64,000 nt of DNA, taken from positions 372,001 to 436,000 of the forward strand of contig NZ_FOXY01000001.1 of assembly GCF_900115865.1 (NCBI RefSeq), given 5' to 3'. Positions 19,053 through 27,075 of this stretch are shown here, in pieces. Position 1 is the first letter of the stretch; each line of letters starts with the position of its first letter. The stretch comes from Donghicola eburneus (GTDB lineage: Bacteria > Pseudomonadota > Alphaproteobacteria > Rhodobacterales > Rhodobacteraceae). Position numbers and translations under genes: made by a program. The notes under the pieces are model-generated. The model worked only from the letters and a program-made list of their open reading frames with translations. It did no database searches and was not told the origin of the DNA.

Positions 19053-20087
19053 TTACGCGCCCAATGCCGCTTTGATCGCGGTCTCGTCGATGTGGTCGTG
19101 TTCAGCGATCACCACCAAGAGGGACTTGCGCGGACGGTCGCCCCAAGGCTGGTCGTACTGCGCACGAATGCGCGTGCCCACCGCCTGCACCAGATAGCGC
19201 ATGGGTTTGCCCTTGACCGCGACGTAGCCTTTGACACGCAAGATATTCTGGTCCTTTGCCATTTTCACAATAGCATCTTGCAACGCCTGAACGTCCTCGA
19301 CTTCGCCAAGATCGACCACGACGCTGTCGAAATCGTCATGTTCATGGTCATCGTGGCCGTCGTGGTGCGAGGGACGGTTCTCCAGATCATTCTCGGCGGC
19401 CGCCTCGAGGCCGAGGATCACGCGGGGATCGACGGCACCGTCGGTGATCGCGATGATCGGCAGCTTGCGGGGGGCTTCGGCCTCTACCACTTCTTTGGCC
19501 TTGGCGATGCCAGCCTCACCGGCCAGATCGGCCTTGGAGAGCAGCACGATGTCGGCGCAGCTGATCTGGTCTTCGAAGACCTCGGACAGCGGCGTTTCGT
19601 GATCTAGGCTCTCGTCCGCTTCGCGCTGGGCTTGAACGGCGTCCAGATCGGGGGCGAACTGGCCACTCGCCACGGCTTCGGCATCGGCCACGGCAATCAC
19701 GCCATCGACGGTAATGCGCGATTTGATCGCGGGCCAGTCGAACGCCTTGAGCAGGGGCTTGGGCAGGGCCAGACCCGAGGTCTCGATGATGATGTGCTCG
19801 GGCGTTTCAGGCAGGGCCATCAGCTGTTCGATGGTCGGGATGAAGTCATCGGCCACGGTGCAGCAGATGCAGCCGTTCGCCAGCTCCATGATGTTGTTTT
19901 CGGGGCAATTTTCATCAGCGCAAGATTTCAGGATGTCACCATCCACACCAGCGGTACCGAATTCGTTGACCAGAACGGCCAGACGCTTGCCCTGCGGGTT
20001 TTGCATCAGGTGACGGATCAGCGTGGTTTTGCCAGAGCCGAGAAAGCCGGTAATCACGGTCACGGGGATTTTAGACAGGTTAGACAT
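19053..20087 (-). CDS. cobW: CobW, G3E-family GTPase for cobalt delivery
   Basis: The start at 20087 gives MSNLSKIPVTVITGFLGSGK, with the Walker A motif GFLGSGKTT; sequence further upstream belongs to the preceding gene. The 344-residue protein has the metal-binding CxCC motif in NGCICCTVADDF, the NKxD-type SKADL, and a histidine/aspartate-rich linker (HHDGHDDHEHDD near 262-273) before the CobW C-terminal domain. CobW binds GTP and a metal ion and is thought to hand cobalt to the CobN chelatase, which is the next gene. The histidine-rich linker could store or gather metal. Confidence 0.94.
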   Translation of the reverse strand: MSNLSKIPVTVITGFLGSGKTTLIRHLMQNPQGKRLAVLVNEFGTAGVDGDILKSCADENCPENNIMELANGCICCTVADDFIPTIEQLMALPETPEHIIIETSGLALPKPLLKAFDWPAIKSRITVDGVIAVADAEAVASGQFAPDLDAVQAQREADESLDHETPLSEVFEDQISCADIVLLSKADLAGEAGIAKAKEVVEAEAPRKLPIIAITDGAVDPRVILGLEAAAENDLENRPSHHDGHDDHEHDDFDSVVVDLGEVEDVQALQDAIVKMAKDQNILRVKGYVAVKGKPMRYLVQAVGTRIRAQYDQPWGDRPRKSLLVVIAEHDHIDETAIKAALGA

Positions 20088-20089
20088 GG

Positions 20090-20458
20090 TTACTCCTGCG
20101 GGGGAATGCGGGCGATGGATTGTTTGCGGAACGCCTGAGGGCGCTCGCGCCATGGGACGATCCCGTCGGTGGTTTGGGCATAGGCTCGCACGCCGGTCAG
20201 GATGTCCTCTACCTGCGTGTCGGGGTCCATGTCGCCGTAGACATAGGTCCAACGGGCGGGGCCTCCGGTCAAGGCAATCGAGCACCCGCGCGAGCACGCG
20301 GACAGACATTCGGCGGGCTTCAGGCGGACGTTCTCGGGCAGCTCTGACCGCGTCAGTGTCTCATAGAGGCGCGCACCGGGGCGCGGCTCGTCCGCGACGG
20401 GCTCTCCGCCCGCGATGCGGCGGCAGGTGGTGCAGACGGTCAAGGTGACCTCGGCCAT
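20090..20458 (-). CDS. DUF1636 family small cysteine-rich protein
   Basis: This 122-residue protein begins MAEVTLTVCTTCRRIAGG. It has a second cysteine group in PAECLSACSRGCSIAL (about 48-63), a pattern like thioredoxin-fold 2Fe-2S ferredoxins, and continues with WTYVYGDMDPD. It is the first gene under the cobalamin riboswitch and is two bases upstream of cobW. DUF1636 genes are commonly next to cobW/cobN. A metal-binding or electron-transfer role in cobalt handling or corrin synthesis is an inference, as no function is established that I can name. GGGAGG precedes its start. Confidence 0.85.
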   Translation of the reverse strand: MAEVTLTVCTTCRRIAGGEPVADEPRPGARLYETLTRSELPENVRLKPAECLSACSRGCSIALTGGPARWTYVYGDMDPDTQVEDILTGVRAYAQTTDGIVPWRERPQAFRKQSIARIPPQE

Positions 20459-20570
20459 GTGGTGCCTCCCTAAACTGGCTGGGAAAACGGGGGGTCACTG
20501 GCCATCGGGCACGGGGAAACGCGCCTGTCAAAGCCGGCCGCGACACACCCCGGTCGCCCGTACATTTCTT

Positions 20571-20795
20571 GCGCTGGCAGGTCTCCCGGCTTGCGGAGCC
20601 CGAGGGGTTCCTCGGCTGGCCCGATCCTTCCCGGTATATGGATACCAGTGGCAACGGGGCCTCTCCGGTCACGGTCGCGGGGGCGGCTGCGTTTCGGCTG
20701 CGATTTTGGTCGCAAAGCGGTAGCGCATTCCCTCTTCGCCTGTCATAGACAGGAACCAGCGCCGCCCACCTGAGGGAAGGCACCCCACCTTGTCA
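20571..20795 (-). promoter_or_regulatory. Cobalamin (adenosylcobalamin) riboswitch
   Basis: Read on the minus strand, this leader has the ordered conserved elements of the class. These are GGTGCC near 20781, AGAGGGAATGCGC near 20732-20720, the B12 box GCAGCCGCCCCCGCGACCG near 20690, CCACTGG followed by CCGGGAAGG, and the closing AGCCGGGAGACCTGCC at its 3' end near 20575. It lies about 110 bases upstream of the DUF1636 start, so it should repress the DUF1636-cobW-cobN... operon when cobalamin is plentiful. The remaining 110 bases probably hold the expression platform. cobO, on the other strand, is not covered. Confidence 0.95.
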
Positions 20796-20812
20796 AGCGT
20801 AAGGATCGTCCT

Positions 20813-21433
20813 ATGAGCGATAAGCCCCAAACCGATGAAGCCCGTCACGCGGCCAAGATGGCCAAGAAGAAAGCGGCGCGCGATAAAATCATGGCTACCA
20901 AAGAAGGCGAGAAAGGCCTGATCATCGTCCACACGGGGCCCGGCAAGGGCAAATCGTCGTCCGGATTCGGAATGATCTTGCGCTGTATCGCCCACGGGAT
21001 GCCTTGCGCGGTGGTCCAGTTCATCAAGGGCGCATGGGAGACCGGCGAGCGGACCTTGATCGAGGCGAATTTCAGCGATCTGTGCCAGTTCCACGCCATG
21101 GGCGAAGGGTTCACTTGGGAGACCCAAGACAAGTCCCGCGACATCGAGATGGCGAACAAAGGCTGGGAAAAGGCCAAAGAGCTGATCCTGAACCCCGAGA
21201 TCAAGTTCGTGCTTTTGGATGAGATCAATATCGCCCTGCGCTACGATTATCTGGACGTCGAAGAGGTGGTGCGCTTCCTGCAAGAAGAAAAGCCGCCCAT
21301 GACCCATGTGTGTCTGACCGGCCGGAATGCCAAAGAGCCCCTGATCGAGGCGGCAGATCTGGTGACCGAGATGACCTTGGTGAAGCATCCCTTCCGCTCT
21401 GGCATCAAAGGCCAAAAAGGCGTCGAATTCTGA
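20813..21433 (+). CDS. cobO: Cob(I)yrinic acid a,c-diamide adenosyltransferase
   Basis: This 206-residue CobA/BtuR/CobO-type adenosyltransferase transfers the 5'-deoxyadenosyl group of ATP to reduced corrinoids. The P-loop is HTGPGKGKSSSGFG (about 42-55), followed by VVQFIKGAWETGERTL and the Walker B-like FVLLDEINIALRYDYL, ending in the usual HPFRSGIKGQKGVEF. The N-terminus is rich in lysine and alanine. It is transcribed divergently from the riboswitch operon, from a promoter that must overlap the riboswitch DNA, so its regulation may differ from that of the rest. Confidence 0.95.
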   Translation: MSDKPQTDEARHAAKMAKKKAARDKIMATKEGEKGLIIVHTGPGKGKSSSGFGMILRCIAHGMPCAVVQFIKGAWETGERTLIEANFSDLCQFHAMGEGFTWETQDKSRDIEMANKGWEKAKELILNPEIKFVLLDEINIALRYDYLDVEEVVRFLQEEKPPMTHVCLTGRNAKEPLIEAADLVTEMTLVKHPFRSGIKGQKGVEF

Positions 21434-21494
21434 GCCGTTTGGGGGCGCTGCCCCCTCTTGCCACTTCGCGCCAATTCACCCCCGGGGTACTGGG

Positions 21495-21545
21495 GCCAAG
21501 AAAGAGTACGGGGTTCTTCGCTCTTTCTTGGCGATAAATACCCTC
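21495..21545. repeat. Inverted pair of the GCCAAGAAAGAG repeat
   Basis: GCCAAGAAAGAG (21495-21506) and its exact complement CTCTTTCTTGGC (21521-21532) form a 12-bp inverted repeat with a 14-base loop. The right arm continues into GATAAATACCC, the complement of the GGGTATTT that precedes copy 1 near 6688. It lies 61 bases after cobO and could fold as a hairpin in either transcript. Confidence 0.65.
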
Positions 21546-21575
21546 GCCGAAGGCATTCGTGCGCAGCGCGAAAAG

Positions 21576-21602
21576 AAAAAGGGCCCAATCGGGCCCTTTT
21601 TT
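21576..21602. terminator. Bidirectional intrinsic terminator between cobO and livF
   Basis: AAAAAGGGCCC (21576-21586) pairs with GGGCCCTTTTT (21591-21601) around the loop AATC. Both strands end in a T-run, so it can stop cobO transcription and the converging liv operon, whose last gene ends 21 bases away. Confidence 0.85.
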
Positions 21603-21622
21603 GTCTCCGAGGGTCGAACCTG

Positions 21623-22378
21623 TCAGATCGCAAGGTATTCGGCGCGGAGCTCTTCGTTCGCGAGAACTTCGGCGGCCGAGCCATCGTAGACGATCCCGCC
21701 GGTGTCGAGGATGATCGCGCGGTCTGCGATTTGTAGAACGCGGACCGCGTTCTGTTCCACGATGACTGTGGTGATGCCCTGCTCCTTGATGTGCATCAGG
21801 GTTTTCTCGATCTCGTCCACGATCACGGGCGCGAGGCCTTCGTAGGGTTCGTCGAGGAGGAGGACCTTGATGTCGCGGGCCAGGGCACGGGCGATGGCGA
21901 GCATCTGCTGCTCGCCGCCCGAAAGGGTCACGCCCTCTTGTTTGCGGCGCTCGCCGAGGCGGGGAAACAGATCGTAGAGGCGGTCGATCGACCAGCCGAT
22001 AGGCGGGGCGATTTGGGCCAGTTGCAGGTTTTCCTCGACCGTGAGGCCGGGGATGATCCGGCGGTCTTCGGGGACGAGGCCGAGGCCCGCCGCTGCAGCC
22101 TCATAGCTGGACATGTTGTGCAGGGGCTGGTGGTCCAGCCAGATCTCGCCGTGGGTGACCTGCGGGCTGCCTGTGCGTGCGATGGCGCGCAGGGTCGAGG
22201 TTTTGCCAGCGCCGTTGCGTCCAAGAAGGGCGAGGATTTCGCCTTCGTGGACGTTAAAGTTGACGCCCTGCACGATGTAGCTTTCGCCGTAGTAGGCGTG
22301 CATGTCCCAGACCGACAGGAAGGCGGGCGCCGTTTCTGCGTGGTTCGAGTTCTTGGAGAAATCGGGTCTTACGTTCAT
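21623..22378 (-). CDS. livF: Branched-chain amino acid/amide ABC transporter ATP-binding protein (LivF type)
   Basis: The 251-residue ATPase has Walker A LLGRNGAGKTSTL (near 52-64), the LSGGEQQML signature, Walker B VLLLDEPYEGLAP, and the H-loop replaced by VEQNAV as in LivF proteins. It pairs with the LivG-type ATPase to power a HAAT-family importer. It is the last gene of the liv operon, about 15 bases downstream of livG. Substrates of this family range from branched-chain amino acids to urea, amides and aromatic acids, and the sequence alone does not decide. Confidence 0.92.
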   Translation of the reverse strand: MNVRPDFSKNSNHAETAPAFLSVWDMHAYYGESYIVQGVNFNVHEGEILALLGRNGAGKTSTLRAIARTGSPQVTHGEIWLDHQPLHNMSSYEAAAAGLGLVPEDRRIIPGLTVEENLQLAQIAPPIGWSIDRLYDLFPRLGERRKQEGVTLSGGEQQMLAIARALARDIKVLLLDEPYEGLAPVIVDEIEKTLMHIKEQGITTVIVEQNAVRVLQIADRAIILDTGGIVYDGSAAEVLANEELRAEYLAI

Positions 22379-22393
22379 AGGGAAATCTCCTGA

Positions 22394-23152
22394 TTAGACC
22401 TGCGCTTCGCCAAGGTAGGCTTCGCGGACCTTGGGGTGGCCTTTGATGTTCTGCGGGGTGTCTTCGACCAGCGGGGTGCCTTGGGCCAGAACGGTGATCC
22501 GGTCGGCCAAAGAGAAGACCACGTGCATGTCGTGTTCGATGATACACATGGTGATGTCGCGCTTGGTCTTGATCTCTTTGAGCAGATCAATGGTGTTGTT
22601 GGTGTCGGCGCGGGCCATGCCGGCTGTGGGTTCGTCCAGCAGCAGCAGACGCGGCTCCTGTACCAGACACATGGCCATTTCCAGTCGGCGCTTATCGCCG
22701 CGGGACAGGCTGCCTGCGTGCAGGTGCGCTTTGGACAGCATGTTCACGTCGTCCAGCATGGTCTCTGCCTTTTGCAGCATGTCGGACTCGTTCACGACAG
22801 AGCCAAAAGCATGCATGCGGAACGAACCGTCACGGCGCGCGAAGCAGGGGATCATCACGTTTTCCAGAACCGTCAAATCCGCAAAGATTTCAGGTGTTTG
22901 GAAAACACGGCTGATGCCCATCTGGTTGATCTCGTGGGGGGAGCGGCCCAGAACCGATTGACCGTCGAACATGACGCTTCCGGTGTCGGGGATCAGCTTG
23001 CCCACCAGGCAGTTGAGCAGGGTGGATTTACCGGCCCCGTTGGGACCGATAATGGCGTGGACGGTGTTTTCCTGAACGCTGAGGTTCACATCACCGAGGG
23101 CTTGCAGACCGCCGAAGCGTTTCCCAACCCCTTTGACTTCGAGAATACCCAT
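22394..23152 (-). CDS. livG: Branched-chain amino acid/amide ABC transporter ATP-binding protein (LivG type)
   Basis: This 252-residue ATPase carries Walker A IIGPNGAGKSTLLNCL (near 34-49), the atypical signature SLSRGDKRRLEMAM that is common in LivG/UrtD proteins, Walker B LLLLDEPTAGMARAD, and the switch histidine in CIIEHDMHVV. It forms a heterodimer with the LivF-type subunit on the cytoplasmic face of LivHM. It lies 12 bases downstream of livM. Confidence 0.92.
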   Translation of the reverse strand: MGILEVKGVGKRFGGLQALGDVNLSVQENTVHAIIGPNGAGKSTLLNCLVGKLIPDTGSVMFDGQSVLGRSPHEINQMGISRVFQTPEIFADLTVLENVMIPCFARRDGSFRMHAFGSVVNESDMLQKAETMLDDVNMLSKAHLHAGSLSRGDKRRLEMAMCLVQEPRLLLLDEPTAGMARADTNNTIDLLKEIKTKRDITMCIIEHDMHVVFSLADRITVLAQGTPLVEDTPQNIKGHPKVREAYLGEAQV

Positions 23153-23164
23153 CGGTTGCTCTCC

Positions 23165-24367
23165 TTATTCCGCAGGGGTGGTTTTGGCGGCAGCGCCATC
23201 GTCCGAGGACTTGTTTTTCTTGAAGAGGCGCGAGATCCGCTGGCCCCCTTCGACAAGACCGCCGGGCAGATAGATCACGACCAGCATGAACAGGATGCCG
23301 AGGGTCAGGTGCCAGCCTTTGCCGATGAAGGGATGGATGATGAAGACCACGAAGTCTTCGATCCCGTCGGGCAGCCAGCTGAACCACTGGTGCAGAACGT
23401 TGTCGTTGATTTTCGAGAAGATGTTCTCGAAGTACTTGATGAAACCTGCGCCAAGAACGGGGCCGATCAGGGTGCCTGCGCCGCCAAGGATGGTCATCAG
23501 AACAACTTCGCCCGACGCGGTCCACTGCATGCGTTCGGCGCCTGCCAGCGGGTCCATAGAGGCCATCAGGCCACCCGCCAGACCGGCATACATGCCCGAG
23601 ATCACGAAGGCCGCCAGAGTGTAGGGACGGGTGTTCAGGCCGGTGTAGCGCATCCGGTTCTGGTTACACTTTACCGCGCGCAGCATCAGGCCAAAGGGCG
23701 AGCGGAAGATGCGGACCGCGATGTAGAACGACACCAGCATGATGATCGCACACAGGTAGTAGCCCGCGCTGAACTGGAAGTTCCAGCCGCCGACAGCCAT
23801 TTCATAGGTCGAGCGCATTTCCAGACCGAATAGGCTGGTCACGGGGATCGAGCCGTCAGCTGTTGCCGACACACCCAGAATACGGGGGTCATCGAGGGTC
23901 AGCTGCAGGCCTGTTTCACCATTGGTGATGGGCGTCAGAACCGAGTAGGCGAGGTTGAACGACATTTGCGCGAAGGCCAGCGTCAGGATCGAGAAGTAGA
24001 TGCCCGACCGGCGCAGTGACACAAAGCCAATAAGCAGTGCGAACAGGCCCGCCACGATGACCGACAGGATGATCGCGGGGATGACGTTCATGCTCAGCAG
24101 TTTGAACATCCAGACTGCCGAGTACGACCCCACACCCAGAAACGCCGCATGGCCAAAGGACAGGTAGCCGGTCAGACCGAACAGAATGTTGAAGCCCACA
24201 GCAAAGATGCCAAAGATCACAAAGCGCTGCATCAGGTCTGGATAGCCCGCGTTGAACTGCGCCAGACCGCTATCGGTGGGGAAAGGGTTCAGGATGAACG
24301 GTGCGAAGAGTGTCAGCGCCGCGACGACCAGCAAAAGAGAGGTGTCTTTTTTGTTCAGACCAAACAT
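23165..24367 (-). CDS. livM: Branched-chain amino acid/amide ABC transporter permease (LivM type)
   Basis: The 400-residue inner-membrane protein has about ten hydrophobic segments. It shows the LivM hallmarks [21 protein letters not shown] near 66-86, [14 protein letters not shown] and the cytoplasmic coupling helix region [16 protein letters not shown] near 232-247. A charged, alanine-rich C-terminal tail follows the last helix. It pairs with LivH, three bases upstream, to form the translocation path. Confidence 0.92.
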   Translation of the reverse strand: MFGLNKKDTSLLLVVAALTLFAPFILNPFPTDSGLAQFNAGYPDLMQRFVIFGIFAVGFNILFGLTGYLSFGHAAFLGVGSYSAVWMFKLLSMNVIPAIILSVIVAGLFALLIGFVSLRRSGIYFSILTLAFAQMSFNLAYSVLTPITNGETGLQLTLDDPRILGVSATADGSIPVTSLFGLEMRSTYEMAVGGWNFQFSAGYYLCAIIMLVSFYIAVRIFRSPFGLMLRAVKCNQNRMRYTGLNTRPYTLAAFVISGMYAGLAGGLMASMDPLAGAERMQWTASGEVVLMTILGGAGTLIGPVLGAGFIKYFENIFSKINDNVLHQWFSWLPDGIEDFVVFIIHPFIGKGWHLTLGILFMLVVIYLPGGLVEGGQRISRLFKKNKSSDDGAAAKTTPAE

Positions 24368-24370
24368 GGA

Positions 24371-25402
24371 TTAGTCCTCCATCACGCCCTTGCGGCCCAT
24401 GAGGCCCCGTGGACGGGTCAGCAGAATGATGATGGCGACGACGTAGATGATGATCTGGTCGATGCCGGGAATGATGGACTTGATCTCGTTCATCGAGGCG
24501 AAGCTCTCGAGAATGCCAAGCAGGAAGCCAGCTGCCACAGCGCCGGGCAAGGAGCCCATGCCGCCCACAACCACAACCACGAAGGACAGCACGAGGAAGT
24601 CCATGCCCATGTGGTAGTTCGGGCTGTTGATCGGTGCGTACATCACGCCAGCCAGACCAGCGACTGCCGCCGCGAGGCCGAACATGAAGGTAAAGCGCTT
24701 GTCGATATTGATGCCCAAGAGGCCAACGGTTTCGCGGTCTGCCATACCTGCGCGGACGACCATGCCAAACGTGGTGAACTGCAAGAAGCTGAACACGCCG
24801 CCGATGATCACAGCCGCAAAGCCGAAGTAGATCAGACGCCAGTAAGGATAGATGATAGCGTTGGGATCAAAGCCGAGCAGAACGCCGAAATCAAAGCTGC
24901 CACGGAACGCCTCGGGGGCGCCGGTGGGGATCGGGTTCGCGCCGTAGAAATACTTGACGACCTCTTGCAGAACAATGGCGAGGCCAAAGGTCACAAGGAT
25001 CTGGTCCGCGTGGGGACGCTTGTAGAAGTGCTTGATCAGGCCGCGTTCCATCGCGAAGCCGACAAAGATCATCACCGGAATGGCGAACAGGATTGCCAAA
25101 GGCACGGACCAGTCGATGATCGAACCGCCCATCTCGGGGCCGAACCATGCCTCGACATAGGGGACTTTGACCTTGAGCGGATTGCCAAGGAAGTCTGTCT
25201 GGGTGGCGTCAACCACTTCGTAGCTTAGGTTCAGGATACGCTGGAGTGTCACAGCGCAGAAGGCACCGATCATGAACAGCGCCCCGTGGGCAAAGTTCAC
25301 AACGCCGAGTGTGCCGAAAATCAGCGTAAGCCCCAGCGCAATCAGCGCATAGGCCGAGCCCTTGTCGAGCCCGTTTAGGATTTGCAGTAGGATCGCGTCC
25401 AT
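24371..25402 (-). CDS. livH: Branched-chain amino acid/amide ABC transporter permease (LivH type)
   Basis: The 343-residue membrane protein opens with the LivH signature NGLDKGSAYALIALGLTLIFGTLGVVNFAHG region (residues 10-40) and has VRAGMADRETVGLLGINIDK, the conserved cytoplasmic loop, near 215-235. An insert at about 55-90 (VDATQTDFLGNPLKVKV) and another near 150-190 make it somewhat longer than the 290-300 residues of classical LivH. It is separated from livJ by 106 bases containing two strong hairpins. Confidence 0.92.
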   Translation of the reverse strand: MDAILLQILNGLDKGSAYALIALGLTLIFGTLGVVNFAHGALFMIGAFCAVTLQRILNLSYEVVDATQTDFLGNPLKVKVPYVEAWFGPEMGGSIIDWSVPLAILFAIPVMIFVGFAMERGLIKHFYKRPHADQILVTFGLAIVLQEVVKYFYGANPIPTGAPEAFRGSFDFGVLLGFDPNAIIYPYWRLIYFGFAAVIIGGVFSFLQFTTFGMVVRAGMADRETVGLLGINIDKRFTFMFGLAAAVAGLAGVMYAPINSPNYHMGMDFLVLSFVVVVVGGMGSLPGAVAAGFLLGILESFASMNEIKSIIPGIDQIIIYVVAIIILLTRPRGLMGRKGVMED

Positions 25403-25434
25403 GGTTCCGACCGTCTTCTCAATAGGATGCTAGG

Positions 25435-25490
25435 CCGGTCCGAGCGATGTCGGACCGGCTGATCAACCGGCCAGCGCAAAGGCTGGCCGG
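25435..25490 (-). other. Two tandem 9-bp hairpins between livJ and livH
   Basis: CCGGTCCGA/TCGGACCGG (25435-25443 with 25450-25458) and CCGGCCAGC/GCTGGCCGG (25467-25475 with 25482-25490) are both perfect 9-bp stems with 6-base loops, only eight bases apart. No T-run follows. They probably protect the abundant livJ message from 3' decay or reduce readthrough to livH. Confidence 0.6.
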
Positions 25491-25508
25491 ACCGATTGTG
25501 GCGGGGGA

Positions 25509-26855
25509 TTATGCGCCCGGGTTACAGGTACCCAGCGCACCACCCGCGAACATCGGGTGATCGGGTGCGTACTCGACCTGAGCGCGCGGCGTGACCTGAA
25601 CAACCTCGAGAAGGTCGAATTCCGAGGTCGGGTTCTCTTTACCGCGCACAACCAGAACATCTTTGAAGCACTGGTGGTCTTCGGCGCGGTACAGGGTGGG
25701 ACCGTTGCCCAGACCGTCGAATTCGAAGCCTTCGAGAGCTTCGGCAACGGCGCAGGGGTTGAACGAGCCAGCACGGGCGACAGCGTCTGCGTACAGGATG
25801 GTCTGTACGTAACAGGTGTGTGCAGCCTGCGACGGCGGGAAGCCGTACTTGGTGCCGAACGACTTGACGAATGCCTTGGAGCCTTCGTCCTGCAGCGACC
25901 AGTGCCAGTTGGTCGAACCAAGAATGCCCTTGATGTTTTCGCCTGCGCCACGTGCCATCAGGCGCGAGAACAGGGGAACAACGATCTCGAAGTTCTTGTT
26001 GTTGATGGTTTTGTCGCGCAGGCCGAACTGAACAGCGTTGGTCAGCGAGTTCACCATGTTGCCGCCGTAGTGGTTCAGAACCAGTACGTCCGCACCCGAG
26101 TTCAGAACCGGTGCGATGTACGACGAGAAGTCAGTCGCTGCCAGCGGGGTCAGAACGTTGTTCACGGTTTCCCAGCCCAGAGCCTCGGTCGCGGCTGCGA
26201 TCGATTCCTGCTGGGTCCAGCCCCATGTGTAGTCTGCGGTCAGGTGGTAGGCTTTACGGTCGTTGCCGTAGACGTCTGCCAGCACCGGAGCCAGAGCTGC
26301 GCCCGACATGTAGCCGTTAAAGAAGTGACGGAAGCCGTTCGCCTTCTTGTCCTTGCCGGTGGTGTCGTTCGAGTGGGTCAGACCCGCCATGAAGATGACG
26401 CCCGCTTCTTGGCACAGGCCCTGAACCGCGATCGCCACACCCGAGGACGAACCGCCGGTGATCATGACAGCGCCGTCTTTTTCGATCATCGACTTGGCCG
26501 ATGCGCGGGCTGCGTCCGATTTGGTCTGGGTGTCGCCGGTGACGTACTCAACCTTCTTGCCCAGAATGCCGTTCCCCTCGAGCGCCTTGGAGCTGAAGGT
26601 CGGCAGCATGCCGCCGTCGCCGCCACCGTTCAGGTGCTCGACTGCCAGCTCGTAAGCGCGCAGTTCGTCCGCGCCTTCGTCCGCGTAGGGACCGGTCTGG
26701 GGCACGTTGAAGCCCAGAGTGACGGTCGACCCCGTGGGTGCGTTAGTGAAACCTTCGTGACCAGCTGCGCGCAGGTAGGTGGGCAGCATCAGGCCGCCGC
26801 CGGCAACCGCACCGGTCTTAAGCACGCCGCGGCGTGTCACATCCATCTTCGACAT
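25509..26855 (-). CDS. livJ: Amino acid/amide ABC transporter substrate-binding protein with Tat signal
   Basis: The start at 26855 follows TGGGAGGA; the 90 codons open upstream are noncoding leader. The 448-residue protein begins MSKMDVTRRGVLKTGAVAGG, a twin-arginine signal peptide (RRGVLK), so it is exported folded by Tat. The mature part is a type-I periplasmic fold (ANF/LivJ-like), with GFNVPQTGPYADEG near 48-61 and YHLTADYTWGWTQQESIAAA further on. It captures the ligand for LivHMGF. It is divergent from a ScfR-like regulator, so a short-chain acid, amide or related ligand is possible; a classical leucine role is not shown. Confidence 0.9.
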   Translation of the reverse strand: MSKMDVTRRGVLKTGAVAGGGLMLPTYLRAAGHEGFTNAPTGSTVTLGFNVPQTGPYADEGADELRAYELAVEHLNGGGDGGMLPTFSSKALEGNGILGKKVEYVTGDTQTKSDAARASAKSMIEKDGAVMITGGSSSGVAIAVQGLCQEAGVIFMAGLTHSNDTTGKDKKANGFRHFFNGYMSGAALAPVLADVYGNDRKAYHLTADYTWGWTQQESIAAATEALGWETVNNVLTPLAATDFSSYIAPVLNSGADVLVLNHYGGNMVNSLTNAVQFGLRDKTINNKNFEIVVPLFSRLMARGAGENIKGILGSTNWHWSLQDEGSKAFVKSFGTKYGFPPSQAAHTCYVQTILYADAVARAGSFNPCAVAEALEGFEFDGLGNGPTLYRAEDHQCFKDVLVVRGKENPTSEFDLLEVVQVTPRAQVEYAPDHPMFAGGALGTCNPGA

Positions 26856-26940
26856 GGATTTCCTCCCAATTTTTGTAGGTGCTCGGTGGGGCTCCTCTTC
26901 CCCAGTCAAGCGGCACTCTCGTGCAAACTCAGTATCAGGG

Positions 26941-27015
26941 AGGGTTGTAAAATTACGCAACAACCCTGTTGCTTGTAATGATAATTTTGTAAAGCTATAC
27001 ACAATGCGATTGCAT
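26941..27015. promoter_or_regulatory. AT-rich divergent control region between livJ and the ScfR-like regulator
   Basis: The 220-base intergenic region has an 8-bp inverted repeat AGGGTTGT/ACAACCCT (26941-26948 with 26960-26967), a TTTTGTAAAG and a second TGTAAAG element around 26986-27027, and ATGC-GATT-GCAT (27004-27015). It is much more AT-rich than its surroundings and should contain both promoters and probably the regulator's binding sites. No individual operator can be assigned by eye. Confidence 0.4.
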
Positions 27016-27075
27016 ACACTGTAAAGTATTTTTCTCGCGACCGCAGAAGGTTGCTGAAAAGTAAGGGGAATTTTC

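Noticed and set aside
17877-19607. 576-codon plus-strand open frame opposite cobN and cobW
   Set aside because: Crosses two genuine genes on the other strand and has no recognisable domain.
22436-23833. 465-codon plus-strand open frame opposite livG and livM
   Set aside because: Antisense shadow; histidine/glutamine/aspartate-rich low-quality translation spanning a real gene boundary.
25557-26978. 473-codon plus-strand open frame opposite livJ
   Set aside because: Shadow of livJ; cysteine/arginine/valine-rich sequence without family resemblance.
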